Below, piece after piece: positions 19,354-27,559 of a stretch of 64,000 nt of DNA. The position numbers and the translations under genes are program-made. Positions within the stretch are counted from its first letter, which is position 1. Each line of letters starts with the position of its first letter. This stretch comes from Crenothrix sp. D3 (GTDB taxonomy: Bacteria > Pseudomonadota > Gammaproteobacteria > Methylococcales > Methylomonadaceae), in assembly GCA_002134785.1 (NCBI GenBank), contig MBQZ01000029.1, positions 186,001-250,000 on the forward strand, given 5' to 3'. The notes below the pieces were generated by a model that searched no databases, had not been told where the DNA came from, and saw only the letters and a program-made list of their open reading frames with translations.

Positions 19354-20345
19354 AAGAATCACTGCAACAAGAGCCGCAACGTTACGGCTTTTTTCAAGTG
19401 ATGCGCCTGTTAGAATGTGCGTACAAAGACAAAGCTCGCTTTGGGCATTCCCAGCGTCCTAGCCACGAGCCGCCCATCAGATTAGGTCAACACGTTTCCC
19501 TGACCTTTGAAACTGCAACACTTAGCTCCTTTTCCAGACGTAAACAAGGGCTAATGCCCTTATTGAAACAGCGTTTTTTTGGCTTATTCGGCACGAATGG
19601 ACCAATGCCCACCCATTTAACTGAATACATCCACGAACGAATTCATTACCATCGCGACCACACATTGTCTGGTTTTGCCGATATGTTTCACCATCGGCTA
19701 CTCTGCTTATTCTATCGGGCGTGGGCAAACACCGAACCAACCGTCAGTTTTGACCGTCCCGAAAACGACCGTTTTTCCACTTACATCGGCTCACTCGCAG
19801 GCTTCGGCGCAGACTCCTTGCGTGACCGCGATGCCATGCCCGACCTCGCTAAATTTCATTACACAGGCTTTTTATCCTGCCAAAGCAAATCCGCAGAAGG
19901 GTTAAGAGCCTTGCTCGCCGATTATTTTCGCCTGACTGTCAGCGTTGAACAATTCGTCGGCGAATGGCTAACAATTCAACCCTCAGATTTAACTCGACTC
20001 GGTGAAAGTCATTTAACAGGTGAACTCGGTTGCTCCGTTATCCTAGGTTCACACGTCTGGGGCTGCCAACATAAGTTTCGCATTCGCTTTGGGCCTTTGA
20101 GTTTACAGGAATATATCAGCCTATTACCTAACGGCTACCGACTCGAACAACTGGTTGCCATTATTCGTAATTACAGCGGTGATGAATTGAGCTGGGATGT
20201 TTTACTGGTATTAAAAAAAGCCCAAGTTCCGCAAGCGCGACTTGGCGAAACGACCCATCTAGGCTGGACATCGTGGCTAGGTGAACGTAGTAGTGAGTAC
20301 GATGCTGATGATCTTAGATTGAATCCGTTTTGGGGTAAGCTTTAA
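19317..20345 (+). CDS. tssG: T6SS baseplate protein TssG (ImpH/VasB)
   Basis: 342 residues. The segments RYGFFQVMRLLEC, GPMPTHLTEYI and FHHRLLCLFYRAW are typical of TssG. The start lies inside tssF (37-base overlap) with GGAG upstream, so the two are translationally coupled. It completes the baseplate wedge. It is the last core gene before a 240-base gap and the cargo-like genes. Confidence 0.95.
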   Translation: MANETRAAASCLEESLQQEPQRYGFFQVMRLLECAYKDKARFGHSQRPSHEPPIRLGQHVSLTFETATLSSFSRRKQGLMPLLKQRFFGLFGTNGPMPTHLTEYIHERIHYHRDHTLSGFADMFHHRLLCLFYRAWANTEPTVSFDRPENDRFSTYIGSLAGFGADSLRDRDAMPDLAKFHYTGFLSCQSKSAEGLRALLADYFRLTVSVEQFVGEWLTIQPSDLTRLGESHLTGELGCSVILGSHVWGCQHKFRIRFGPLSLQEYISLLPNGYRLEQLVAIIRNYSGDELSWDVLLVLKKAQVPQARLGETTHLGWTSWLGERSSEYDADDLRLNPFWGKL

Positions 20346-20585
20346 TTCAGTATGTAAGTGTAGAGTAACGTGACTTGTAAAACACCCAGTGAAAGCCATT
20401 ATGAATAGCCATCAATGCGATGGATTTCACTATATTCTACCCATCCTACGAACAGGGATATTATTAGAATATTAGCGTTGTTCCTTTAAACGAAGATTTT
20501 AATCGCACTGTTCACAATAGAATAGTGTGACAAGTTGCATCTACACTTTTTATAAACAACTGTATTGTCAATAGGCTGATAAAAG
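20346..20585. other. Intergenic spacer between T6SS core and cargo-like genes
   Basis: No gene seen. Contains a degenerate copy (20419-20453) of a dispersed sequence reading GGATTTCACTatATTCTACCC, also present at 27417-27450. AT-rich sequence precedes the next gene, but I could not pick a convincing promoter. Confidence 0.5.
20419..20453. repeat. Degenerate dispersed repeat (copy 1 of 2)
   Basis: GAT-GATTTCACT-ATTCTA-CCAT pattern shared with 27417-27450 at about three-quarters identity over ~34 bases. It resembles old copies of small non-coding repeats found between genes. Confidence 0.4.
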
Positions 20586-21074
20586 ATGTATTTAATTAAA
20601 TTACTTGTAACAAAAAAATGTTTGATGACGGTTTTTGTTTTGTGCTGTTTATGCGCTTGTTACCAAACAGTGGCAGCTCCAACTAAAACGGGTATCAATA
20701 AATCCACTATTCAGGAGGGTAAGAAAATGACTAAAAAAAGTTTAGGTATGCCTGCGGGTAAACGAGTCGGTCCAGCGGATGTTAATCCAGTAACAACCAA
20801 TGGGGTACGTTACGAAGTGCTGCACTGGGGACGAGAGAGAGGCTTGGAACAAAATGGCGGATACATTGTTGCTGTAGACAGTACTAGTGGTAAAGAGCTG
20901 TGGTTAGCCAAGATTTATAAGGTTAACTATAAGCCAAAGTTAGAAACAGATGTACAAGATGTATTTATTCGCTCTATTGAATTATCAGATGACAACAAGC
21001 TTTTAAACATTATCGATGAAAACGGACATCAATTTACACTTGATCTAAATACTCAAAAAGTTACAGCACATTAA
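20586..21074 (+). CDS. Small conserved T6SS-linked protein with two possible starts
   Basis: From the first ATG the product is 162 residues with a signal-like N terminus (VFVLCCLCAC, possible lipobox). A second ATG at 20727 has a far better ribosome site (GGAGGG, 7 bases upstream) and would give a 115-residue protein without signal, MTKKSLGMPAGK. The core segment YEVLHWGRERGLEQNGGY and the following KELW / IYKV strands look like a small all-beta domain; I do not recognise a function. It is immediately upstream of a zinc-peptidase gene (12-base gap), so immunity protein, chaperone or accessory for that peptidase are all possible. Which start is used decides whether it is cytoplasmic or exported. 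Confidence 0.6.
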   Translation: MYLIKLLVTKKCLMTVFVLCCLCACYQTVAAPTKTGINKSTIQEGKKMTKKSLGMPAGKRVGPADVNPVTTNGVRYEVLHWGRERGLEQNGGYIVAVDSTSGKELWLAKIYKVNYKPKLETDVQDVFIRSIELSDDNKLLNIIDENGHQFTLDLNTQKVTAH

Positions 21075-21086
21075 TGAGGTGGCGTA

Positions 21087-22100
21087 ATGAACAATTTTAC
21101 TGAAGTTTATAAGAAAGCGCGTACAGTTCTTAGGAATCAAAAATTTGCCATAGATTGGCAGGATTTTTTACAAGAAAAGTGCCAGATAAGAGACTTTTTA
21201 GGTCGTCATGGATTTAGTGAATCTTATGAGAGAACACCAGAGCATATCAGGGACAAGATTAAAGCGGCCGTGAAAGCTGGCGTGACAACATCAGGGGATG
21301 TCATATACGAAGCAGCGACAAACAAGTCTCCTAGCAAACAATTAGAGCGTGAGCGTGCCGCATCACTAAAAATGGTTAAGCATGTTTATCACGCACAGAA
21401 AAGCGGTGGACAAGATGTATGGGTTTATTCGCCACCCGCATCAGATTCAACTTGGGTGTTTGATGAAATCGCGGGGGACATAACGACGATTAAGGCTCGT
21501 TTGGCTAGAGAAGATGACATTTTTAGTATCAGTGAAAAGGAATGGATGTGTAGCGCGTTAATGTTATCAAAGAAAATCTCTGAAGATACTAAGTATAAAT
21601 TAGCGGGCAAGAGTGTTGATGCTGCGACTAAAGATATGGTAAGAAAATGGTTTCTTGATGAAGATAGTACCGATGCCACTTTAAACAAAGCCATAACGAA
21701 ACTACACGCTGGATTTAAGAAAATTGCTATTTGTTGTAACTCTAACACCTTAGTGTTTACTGACTATCCTGATTGGCGAAAAAAGCGTGATGAATATTAT
21801 GGGGCAGCTTTTCGCGGTGGAGAAGGCGGCGGTTTTCCAGTGATTTATCTGGAAGGGGCATTTACCCGATTAACAGGTAATTCAGGTAAGCAATGGCTAT
21901 GCGCTGAAACTATTATTCATGAAATGTCGCATCATGAAGTATCTACAGTAGATCATCGCTATGATAATCAAGGTTTAAAACCCAATAAGGCGGCTTTTCC
22001 CTATACGAAAGCCATTGTTAACGCTGACAGTTGGGGATATTTCGCTCTTGATTTAGCGGGCTACTTATCTAAGGCTGACTCTGATAATACATGGAAATAA
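21087..22100 (+). CDS. Asp-zincin (M35-like) metallopeptidase, candidate T6SS effector
   Basis: 337 residues, no signal peptide. Zinc site HEMSH at 278-282 with the third ligand Asp289 in TVDHRY, followed by NADSWGYFALDLAG. This HExxH + TxDxxY + NADS pattern is that of aspzincins (deuterolysin / peptidyl-Lys metallopeptidase, family M35). The N-terminal ~200 residues are helical and unrecognised. A predicted peptidase with no export signal, sitting between tssG and clpV, is a reasonable T6SS cargo candidate (inference). GAGGTG ribosome site. The upstream small gene may be its partner. Confidence 0.75.
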   Translation: MNNFTEVYKKARTVLRNQKFAIDWQDFLQEKCQIRDFLGRHGFSESYERTPEHIRDKIKAAVKAGVTTSGDVIYEAATNKSPSKQLERERAASLKMVKHVYHAQKSGGQDVWVYSPPASDSTWVFDEIAGDITTIKARLAREDDIFSISEKEWMCSALMLSKKISEDTKYKLAGKSVDAATKDMVRKWFLDEDSTDATLNKAITKLHAGFKKIAICCNSNTLVFTDYPDWRKKRDEYYGAAFRGGEGGGFPVIYLEGAFTRLTGNSGKQWLCAETIIHEMSHHEVSTVDHRYDNQGLKPNKAAFPYTKAIVNADSWGYFALDLAGYLSKADSDNTWK

Positions 22101-22152
22101 TTTTGTTTGGCTAATGAGACCGCGTAGTTTGGTTACTACTACAGCCGCGTAG

Positions 22153-22181
22153 GTTGGGTTGCCGCTTTTTGGCAACCCAAC
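22153..22181. repeat. REP-like hairpin GTTGGGTTGCC
   Basis: An 11-bp perfect stem with a 7-base T-rich loop, part of the GGTTGGG...CCCAACC repeat family seen again at 22208, 26091 and 26387. It may also act as a terminator for the peptidase gene. Confidence 0.7.
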
Positions 22182-22207
22182 ATAAAATCAATACAGTCGA
22201 AGGTTTT

Positions 22208-22233
22208 GTTGGGTTGACTATCGTTAGCCCAAC
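22208..22233. repeat. REP-like hairpin GTTGGGTTGAC
   Basis: An 11-bp stem including two G-U pairs with a short loop, flanked by CCTACA. Lies 55 bases from a related hairpin, giving a two-hairpin BIME-like arrangement ahead of clpV. Confidence 0.65.
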
Positions 22234-22269
22234 CTACACAAATTAACGCATAACAAAAAGGACACAACA

Positions 22270-25002
22270 ATGACTGAAATAAGCCGAGTTGCCTTATTTG
22301 GCAAACTTAACACTGTCTGTTACAAAGGCATAGAAGGAGCAACGGTATTCTGTAAAATGAGAGGTAATCCTTATGTTGAATTAGTACATTGGTTGCACCA
22401 GATATTGCAATTACAAAACTCCGATTTACATATCATTATCCGTCAATTTAATCTCGACCCTTCGCGCTTAGCCAAAGATTTCACCGATGCTTTAGATCGT
22501 CTACCCAGAGGCTCAACCTCTATTTCCGATTTATCCCAACATATTGAAGATGCTGTAGAACGTGGCTGGGTGTTCGGCACGTTGATGTTTGGCGAATCAC
22601 AAGTACGCTCTGGGCATTTAATTGTCGGCATACTCAAAACTAAAGGCTTAAGTCATGCCCTAACTAGCATTTCCAAAGAATTCGAAAAAATAAAAATTGA
22701 AACCTTAACTGACCGTTTTGATGAAGTGTTAAGCGGTTCACCCGAACACGGCTTAACGGCAAATGATGGTTTTCAAGTCGGTGGTGGTGCAGTTCCTGGT
22801 GAAGCCAGCGGCGCAATGTCACCTGCGCAAATGGGTAAAGGGCAAGCCTTAAAACAATTCACTGTGGATTTAACCGAACAAGCGCGTTCTGGCAAAATGG
22901 ATCCCATTGTTGGACGTGATGAAGAAATTCGTCAAGTCATTGATATTTTAATGCGCCGTCGGCAAAATAATCCAATACTCACAGGCGAAGCGGGCGTGGG
23001 TAAAACTGCTATCGTTGAAGGCTTTGCACAAAAAATTGTCGCAGGTGATGTGCCGCCGTCTTTAAAAGATGTGACCTTACGCACGCTGGATGTGGGCTTA
23101 TTACAAGCTGGCGCGAGTATGAAAGGCGAATTTGAAAACCGCCTCCGCCAAGTCATTGACGAAGTCCAAGCCTCCGAAAAACCCATTATTTTATTTATCG
23201 ATGAAGCCCATACCTTAGTGGGTGCAGGCGGTGCAGCGGGTACGGGTGATGCTGCTAATTTATTAAAACCTGCGTTAGCGCGTGGCACATTACGCACCGT
23301 TGCAGCCACTACCTTTGCTGAATACAAAAAACACATCGAAAAAGACCCTGCTTTAACGCGCCGTTTTCAGGTCGTACAGGTCAATGAACCTAGCGAAGAA
23401 AAAGCCATCCTCATGATGCGCGGCGTTGCCTCTGTCATGGAAAAACACCATCAAGTGCAAGTGTTAGATGAAGCCTTAGAAGCTGCCGTTAGATTATCAC
23501 ACCGCTACATTCCCGCTCGGCAACTGCCTGATAAATCAGTGAGTTTATTGGATACCGCCTCTGCGCGTGTCGCTATCAGTCAACACGCTGTTCCCGCTGA
23601 AGTCGATGATTGCCGTAAACGTATTAACGCACTGAACACCGAACTGGAGATTATCGGTCGTGAAAAAGCCATCGGTATTGATACTAAAGACCGCGAAACT
23701 AACGCCAATGAAAAATTAGCAATAGAACAAGACCGCTTAGTCGGTTTAGAACAACGTTGGACGACTGAGCGTGATTTAGTGAAAAATATCCTCGATATAC
23801 GCGCCAAACTCCGCGCCTTAATCGGTAAAGTGGAAGGCACAGACAGCGAGTTAGAAAAAGCTGCCGATGCGATTGCAGACACCACTGCTGATCCCGTGTC
23901 GCGTGAACAATTGCTGGAAGACCTGAAAGAATTACAAGCCAAACTGCATGAATTACAAGGTGAATCACCGCTTATTTTACCCAGTGTCGATGCCCAAGCG
24001 GTCGCCTCAGTGGTCGGTGATTGGACGGGTATTCCAGTCGGTCGTATGGTGAAAAATGAAATCGATAACATTATTCACCTTGCCGATAACATCGAACAAC
24101 GCATTATCGGACAACGCCACGCGCTGGATATGATAGCCAAACGCGTACAAACCTCTCGCGCAGGGCTGGATAATCCCAATAAACCCATCGGCGTATTCAT
24201 GCTCGCTGGTACGTCAGGTGTTGGTAAAACTGAAACTGCCTTGGCACTTGCAGAAACCTTATACGGCGGTGAACAAAACGTTATCACCATCAACATGAGC
24301 GAATACCAAGAAGCCCACACGGTATCTACTTTAAAAGGCGCGCCTCCAGGTTATGTTGGTTATGGTGAAGGCGGTGTTTTAACCGAAGCCGTCAGACGCA
24401 GACCGTATTCAGTGGTGTTATTGGATGAAGTTGAAAAAGCTCATCCCGATGTGCATGAAATTTTCTTCCAAGTATTTGATAAAGGCTGGATGGAAGACGG
24501 TGAGGGGCGGGTGATTGATTTTAAAAACACCCTAATCCTGCTCACCACCAACGCAGGCACAGACATGATTATGAACCTGTGCAAAGACCCAGACCTCATG
24601 CCCGAACCCGAAGACATTGCCAAAGCCCTGCGCGAACCCTTATTAAAAGTTTTCCCGCCTGCGTTGTTGGGGCGTTTAGTGGTGATTCCGTATTATCCAT
24701 TAAGCGATGAAATGATTTGCGCGATTACCCGTTTGCAATTAGGACGGATTAAAAAACGGGTTATGGAAAGTCATAAAGTGCCGTTTACCTTTGATGATGA
24801 CGTGGTGAAATTGATTGCCAGTCGTTGTACGGAATTGGAAAGTGGCGGGCGGATGATTGATGCCATCTTAACTAACACGCTATTACCGCGTATCAGCCAA
24901 GAGTTTTTATTACGCATGATGGCAAACGAGCCGATTGAGCGGGTGCATATCAGTGTGCAAGATGGGGAGTTTGGGTTTAGTTTTGATAATGTTCAAAGTT
25001 AG
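22270..25002 (+). CDS. clpV: T6SS sheath-disassembly AAA+ ATPase ClpV (TssH)
   Basis: 910 residues. The N-terminal ClpN-like domain (~1-150) is followed by two AAA+ modules with Walker A motifs GEAGVGKT (239-246) and GTSGVGKT (647-654) and Walker B segments IILFIDEAHT and VVLLDEVEKA. A coiled-coil middle domain lies near 430-560. ClpV extracts TssC from contracted sheaths so the subunits can be reused. AAGGA precedes the ATG. It is separated from tssG by cargo-like genes, so it may have its own promoter. Confidence 0.96.
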   Translation: MTEISRVALFGKLNTVCYKGIEGATVFCKMRGNPYVELVHWLHQILQLQNSDLHIIIRQFNLDPSRLAKDFTDALDRLPRGSTSISDLSQHIEDAVERGWVFGTLMFGESQVRSGHLIVGILKTKGLSHALTSISKEFEKIKIETLTDRFDEVLSGSPEHGLTANDGFQVGGGAVPGEASGAMSPAQMGKGQALKQFTVDLTEQARSGKMDPIVGRDEEIRQVIDILMRRRQNNPILTGEAGVGKTAIVEGFAQKIVAGDVPPSLKDVTLRTLDVGLLQAGASMKGEFENRLRQVIDEVQASEKPIILFIDEAHTLVGAGGAAGTGDAANLLKPALARGTLRTVAATTFAEYKKHIEKDPALTRRFQVVQVNEPSEEKAILMMRGVASVMEKHHQVQVLDEALEAAVRLSHRYIPARQLPDKSVSLLDTASARVAISQHAVPAEVDDCRKRINALNTELEIIGREKAIGIDTKDRETNANEKLAIEQDRLVGLEQRWTTERDLVKNILDIRAKLRALIGKVEGTDSELEKAADAIADTTADPVSREQLLEDLKELQAKLHELQGESPLILPSVDAQAVASVVGDWTGIPVGRMVKNEIDNIIHLADNIEQRIIGQRHALDMIAKRVQTSRAGLDNPNKPIGVFMLAGTSGVGKTETALALAETLYGGEQNVITINMSEYQEAHTVSTLKGAPPGYVGYGEGGVLTEAVRRRPYSVVLLDEVEKAHPDVHEIFFQVFDKGWMEDGEGRVIDFKNTLILLTTNAGTDMIMNLCKDPDLMPEPEDIAKALREPLLKVFPPALLGRLVVIPYYPLSDEMICAITRLQLGRIKKRVMESHKVPFTFDDDVVKLIASRCTELESGGRMIDAILTNTLLPRISQEFLLRMMANEPIERVHISVQDGEFGFSFDNVQS

Positions 25003-25125
25003 CCTAGGTAGGGCGGGATAGTGAAGCGTATTCTGCCGAATGTTTTTAATCACCATGTGGCTATTGCCTATTGCCTATTGCGCCTTACGAGTTACAAGAT
25101 ATTCGCGTTATATAAATCAACGGTC

Positions 25126-25157
25126 TTAGGTATCAGAATTGATGCCTAAGATATAAT
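25126..25157 (+). promoter_or_regulatory. Inverted repeat next to a TATAAT box upstream of the zinc-peptidase gene
   Basis: TTAGGTATC-6-GATGCCTAA (25126-25149, one mismatch) directly abuts a consensus -10 box TATAAT (25152-25157). No good -35 is seen. The layout suits a repressor or activator site controlling the gene at 25185. Confidence 0.45.
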
Positions 25158-25184
25158 ACACGATCGGAAGGGGAGATAAGTTTT

Positions 25185-25967
25185 ATGGCTATTCCAACTT
25201 ACAAAAATTGGATAGAACGAACCAAACAGGATGCGTTCCATCGTCGGAGTGATGTTCTGCGTCTTTTGGATGAAGCCCTTGAGGTTTATGACAAGAACAA
25301 GAGCAAAGTGAACAAGAGTCGTCTTTCAGATCGTCTGAATGATTGGATCAAGGCAAAAGGGGACGGGGAGGAATGGAAAGACAGCAGGCGCAATAAAAAA
25401 GACGTAGTGCAGGAGCTTTATGACGCTCTGAGTCCAGTTCGTGAGGACTCACTGAAAGCTGAATACACTCAGGTGATCCGACCCGCCTATGTTAATGCAG
25501 GGTATGATCGTGAGGGGGCTCTTCCAGCAGATTTGTCAGTGGATCAGAGCCTTCAAATTGACGGTCTTGGCAGTCCTGGATTTGTGCAGGTTAGCATGGG
25601 TGTAGTTAACGAGCCTAGGGATTGGTTGCGGACGTTCGCTGTAGCACACGAGACTGGGCATGCAGTGGCCTATTTGGTGTGCCAAGATGCTGGTACTACC
25701 GCTCCAGAGATTTTAAGTTACAACGTAGCGAAAAGACACGAACACTTGGCGGACTTGATCGGTATGCACGTTCTGATGAATGTCCACCAAGGAGCGGACG
25801 TTATCAATAACTTGAACATCCTGAGTGCTTGGCTCGGATACGGAGATCCTCAGCATCCCTCTGGTGCGCAGCGAGCAGAACTCATTCGGAGGTTCTACAA
25901 TGACAGGGTTCATTTCAATAATTTCATAAGGAATGTTGCAGACCTTCATGTGAACCTAGGACTTTGA
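25185..25967 (+). CDS. Zinc metallopeptidase (HExxH + ExxxD), candidate effector
   Basis: 260 residues, no signal peptide, strong AAGGGGAG ribosome site. Active-site helix AHETGHAVAY with HETGH at 155-159, then Glu186 in the second helix (RHEHLADLIG), the gluzincin arrangement. The Lys/Arg-rich N-terminal ~90 residues are helical and unrecognised. Its composition is somewhat more GC-rich and its codon use less AT-biased than the flanking T6SS genes, which hints at separate acquisition. It follows clpV, so it is a plausible secreted enzyme of the same system; no obvious immunity gene sits beside it. Confidence 0.65.
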   Translation: MAIPTYKNWIERTKQDAFHRRSDVLRLLDEALEVYDKNKSKVNKSRLSDRLNDWIKAKGDGEEWKDSRRNKKDVVQELYDALSPVREDSLKAEYTQVIRPAYVNAGYDREGALPADLSVDQSLQIDGLGSPGFVQVSMGVVNEPRDWLRTFAVAHETGHAVAYLVCQDAGTTAPEILSYNVAKRHEHLADLIGMHVLMNVHQGADVINNLNILSAWLGYGDPQHPSGAQRAELIRRFYNDRVHFNNFIRNVADLHVNLGL

Positions 25968-25988
25968 CAACTCGTAACTCGTAAGCCA

Positions 25989-26129
25989 TGTAGGTCGGGC
26001 AACGTCTTTTTGTTGCCCGACATTTTCACATTAAAACATATAAATAACGTTGGAAAAACCCATCGGCATTTCGATTCCGACCACTAAAATGTTGGGTAAC
26101 GATAAAACTGTTGCCCAACCTACCTTGGG
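25989..26129. repeat. REP doublet (BIME-like unit 1) beside the RAYT remnant
   Basis: Two hairpins: GTCGGGCAAC/GTTGCCCGAC (25994-26021, loop GTCTTTTT) and GTTGGGTAAC/GTTGCCCAAC (26091-26119), bounded outside by TGTAGG and CCTACCTTGGG. The same two-hairpin unit recurs 307 bases on. Such inverted REP pairs are the usual substrates of RAYT transposases. Confidence 0.8.
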
Positions 26130-26295
26130 CTTGCCTTCCATTTCCACATTGAAACCTCTATACATGACAAAAAAATAACTCATTGAAATATAATATAATA
26201 TTGTATTTTTTAGCGGCAAGTAAACGTATGCAACAGGGCAAACGCATTTGACTTTTTAAATTATCGTATAATCAATGGGTTACATTTAAAAGCCC

Positions 26296-26425
26296 TGTAG
26301 GTCGGGCAACGTCTTTTTGTTGCCCGACATTTACGCCTTGAACTGGCATTAATGGTATTGCGAAAATCCATTAACATTTCAATAATGTTGGGCAACGATG
26401 AAGCTGTTGCCCAACCTACCTTGGG
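26296..26425. repeat. REP doublet (BIME-like unit 2), directly upstream of the RAYT remnant
   Basis: Hairpins GTCGGGCAAC/GTTGCCCGAC (26301-26328, identical to unit 1) and GTTGGGCAAC/GTTGCCCAAC (26387-26415), ending CCTACCTTGGG 8 bases before the RAYT start codon. The spacer between hairpins differs from unit 1, so the doublets were placed or copied some time ago. Confidence 0.8.
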
Positions 26426-26433
26426 AATATTCT

Positions 26434-27105
26434 ATGCAATACCGCCGCGCTAAAACAGCTGGGGCGACCTATTTTTTTACGGTGGTGATTTTTCGGCGAC
26501 GCAAGATTCTGTGCGAACCCGAAAACCGTGTGTTATTGCACACCTCATTCAATCTCACAAAAACGCGCCATCCATTCATTATCAACGCGTTTGTACTGTT
26601 GCCAGACCATTTATAGCCAAAGCACAATAAAATGATGCCGTTCGTGGTGAGCTTGTCGAACCACTATAGCCCTTCGACTGTTCGACAAGCTCACAGCTCA
26701 GGGCGAACGGTTTTATAATCAACTTATACTGCGTTAGCTATACATTGTATTTGGACACTGCCACACTCCGATTATTCAACACGCTGGAATGCCATAAAAG
26801 GGTATTTTTCTCGCTATTGTCTGGACAAATATAAAACTCAACCCTCAGCGGCTCAAAACTGTAAACGGGCGCAAACAGTTTGGCAACCGCGCTTCTGGGA
26901 ACATCAAATTCGTGATGAACGCGATTACGAAAACCATTGTGATTATATTCATTGGAATCCTGTGAAACACGGTCTTGTTTCGCGGGTTGGTGATTGGTCT
27001 TACTCAATTTTTCACCGTTTCGTGTAGCTTGGAATCTATCCTCAACAGTGGACAGAGCCACCCAAAGCTTGTATTGATTGTTCCGATAATAATTATGGCG
27101 AATAA
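26434..27105 (+). pseudogene. REP-associated tyrosine transposase (RAYT), disrupted
   Basis: Fragment 1 (26434-26613) starts MQYRRAKTAGATYFFTVV and reaches LLPDHL. Fragment 2 resumes at 26743 with HCIWTLP, then STRWNAIKGYFSRYC, FWEHQIRDERDYENH, DYIHWNPVKHGLV and FHRFV. Joined, they make a normal RAYT (Y1/IS200-like HUH family). The gene is broken twice: a 127-base MITE (26614-26740) introduces a TAG right after LPDHL, and an amber codon (27025-27027) interrupts the C-terminal end, which would otherwise run LGIYPQQWTEPP to the TAA at 27103. REP doublets lie immediately upstream, so this is a decayed 'REPtron'. It can no longer mobilise REPs itself. Confidence 0.88.
26614..26740. mobile_element. 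MITE-like element inserted in the RAYT gene
   Basis: 127 bases with imperfect terminal inverted repeats TAGCCAAAGC / TAGCTAACGC, flanked by TA on both sides (26612-26613 and 26741-26742). Removing the element plus one TA restores the RAYT reading frame. The core (26638-26710) holds the sequence GTGAGCTTGTCGAACCAC and its near-inverse TTCGACAAGCTCA, ending GGGCGAACGG. TA duplication is typical of elements moved by IS630/mariner-type transposases. Related cores occur at 27167-27224 and 51567-51623. Confidence 0.8.
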
Positions 27106-27143
27106 TAGTCTTAAACTCTACACGCGATACGCTACGTTTCCTA

Positions 27144-27253
27144 TAGTATTTTTGGTTTATATTAATCCGTTCATGGTGAGCTTGTCGAACCATGAACACC
27201 CTTCGACAAGCTCAGGGCGAACGGTTGCGACTTAACCAAAAACTGAAATACTA
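27144..27253. mobile_element. MITE-like element, second copy of the core
   Basis: 110 bases, termini TAGTATTT...AAATACTA with an inner TTTGGTTA pairing, flanked by TA on both sides. The core (27167-27224) shares the GGTGAGCTTGTCGAACC and CCCTTCGACAAGCTCAGGG hairpin halves with the element at 26614, but the termini differ. No coding capacity. Confidence 0.75.
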
Positions 27254-27297
27254 TATCACCGTGTAATCATCACACTACTATAAAATCAGGTGCAATC

Positions 27298-27390
27298 ATG
27301 AGGGCGGTTATTAAATTTATCTTTTTCTTACTGCTTCTTGGCGGTTATTATAAATATAACCAACAACTCGTAAGATGGGTAAAGCAATAG
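27298..27390 (+). CDS. Possible 30-residue membrane peptide
   Basis: ATG preceded by AGGTG; MRAVIKFIFFLLLLGG then a basic tail YYKYNQQLVRWVKQ. One membrane span and a positive C terminus. Too short to be certain; it may be a genuine small membrane protein or chance. It lies between a MITE and the papain-like protease gene. Confidence 0.3.
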   Translation: MRAVIKFIFFLLLLGGYYKYNQQLVRWVKQ

Positions 27391-27416
27391 CGGAACCCAT
27401 ATAACCCCCTGTAAAT

Positions 27417-27450
27417 GATAGATTTCACTGCATTCTATCCATTCACGAGC
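27417..27450. repeat. Degenerate dispersed repeat (copy 2 of 2)
   Basis: GATAGATTTCACTGCATTCTAT... pattern shared with 20419-20453; see that entry. Confidence 0.4.
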
Positions 27451-27559
27451 TATGAGCTTAACGCAGTAAAACGCAATTTGTAGGGTAGTTTAGTCGTTGG
27501 TAGTATGCGCAATAAGTGATTACTGCTCATTTTATAATTCAAACAAGGTGGATATTGAC

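Noticed and set aside
23580..24071. 163-codon frame antisense to clpV
   Set aside because: Lies wholly inside a clear AAA+ gene; Ser/Ala/Arg-rich translation typical of an antisense shadow.
25989..26425. CRISPR-like repeated units
   Set aside because: Repeats are hairpin doublets with unequal spacers and occur beside a RAYT gene; no regular repeat-spacer array and no cas genes anywhere in the window.
26738..27199. 153-codon minus-strand frame over the RAYT remnant
   Set aside because: The + strand encodes the RAYT C-terminal half with strong family motifs; the minus frame has none and runs through a MITE.
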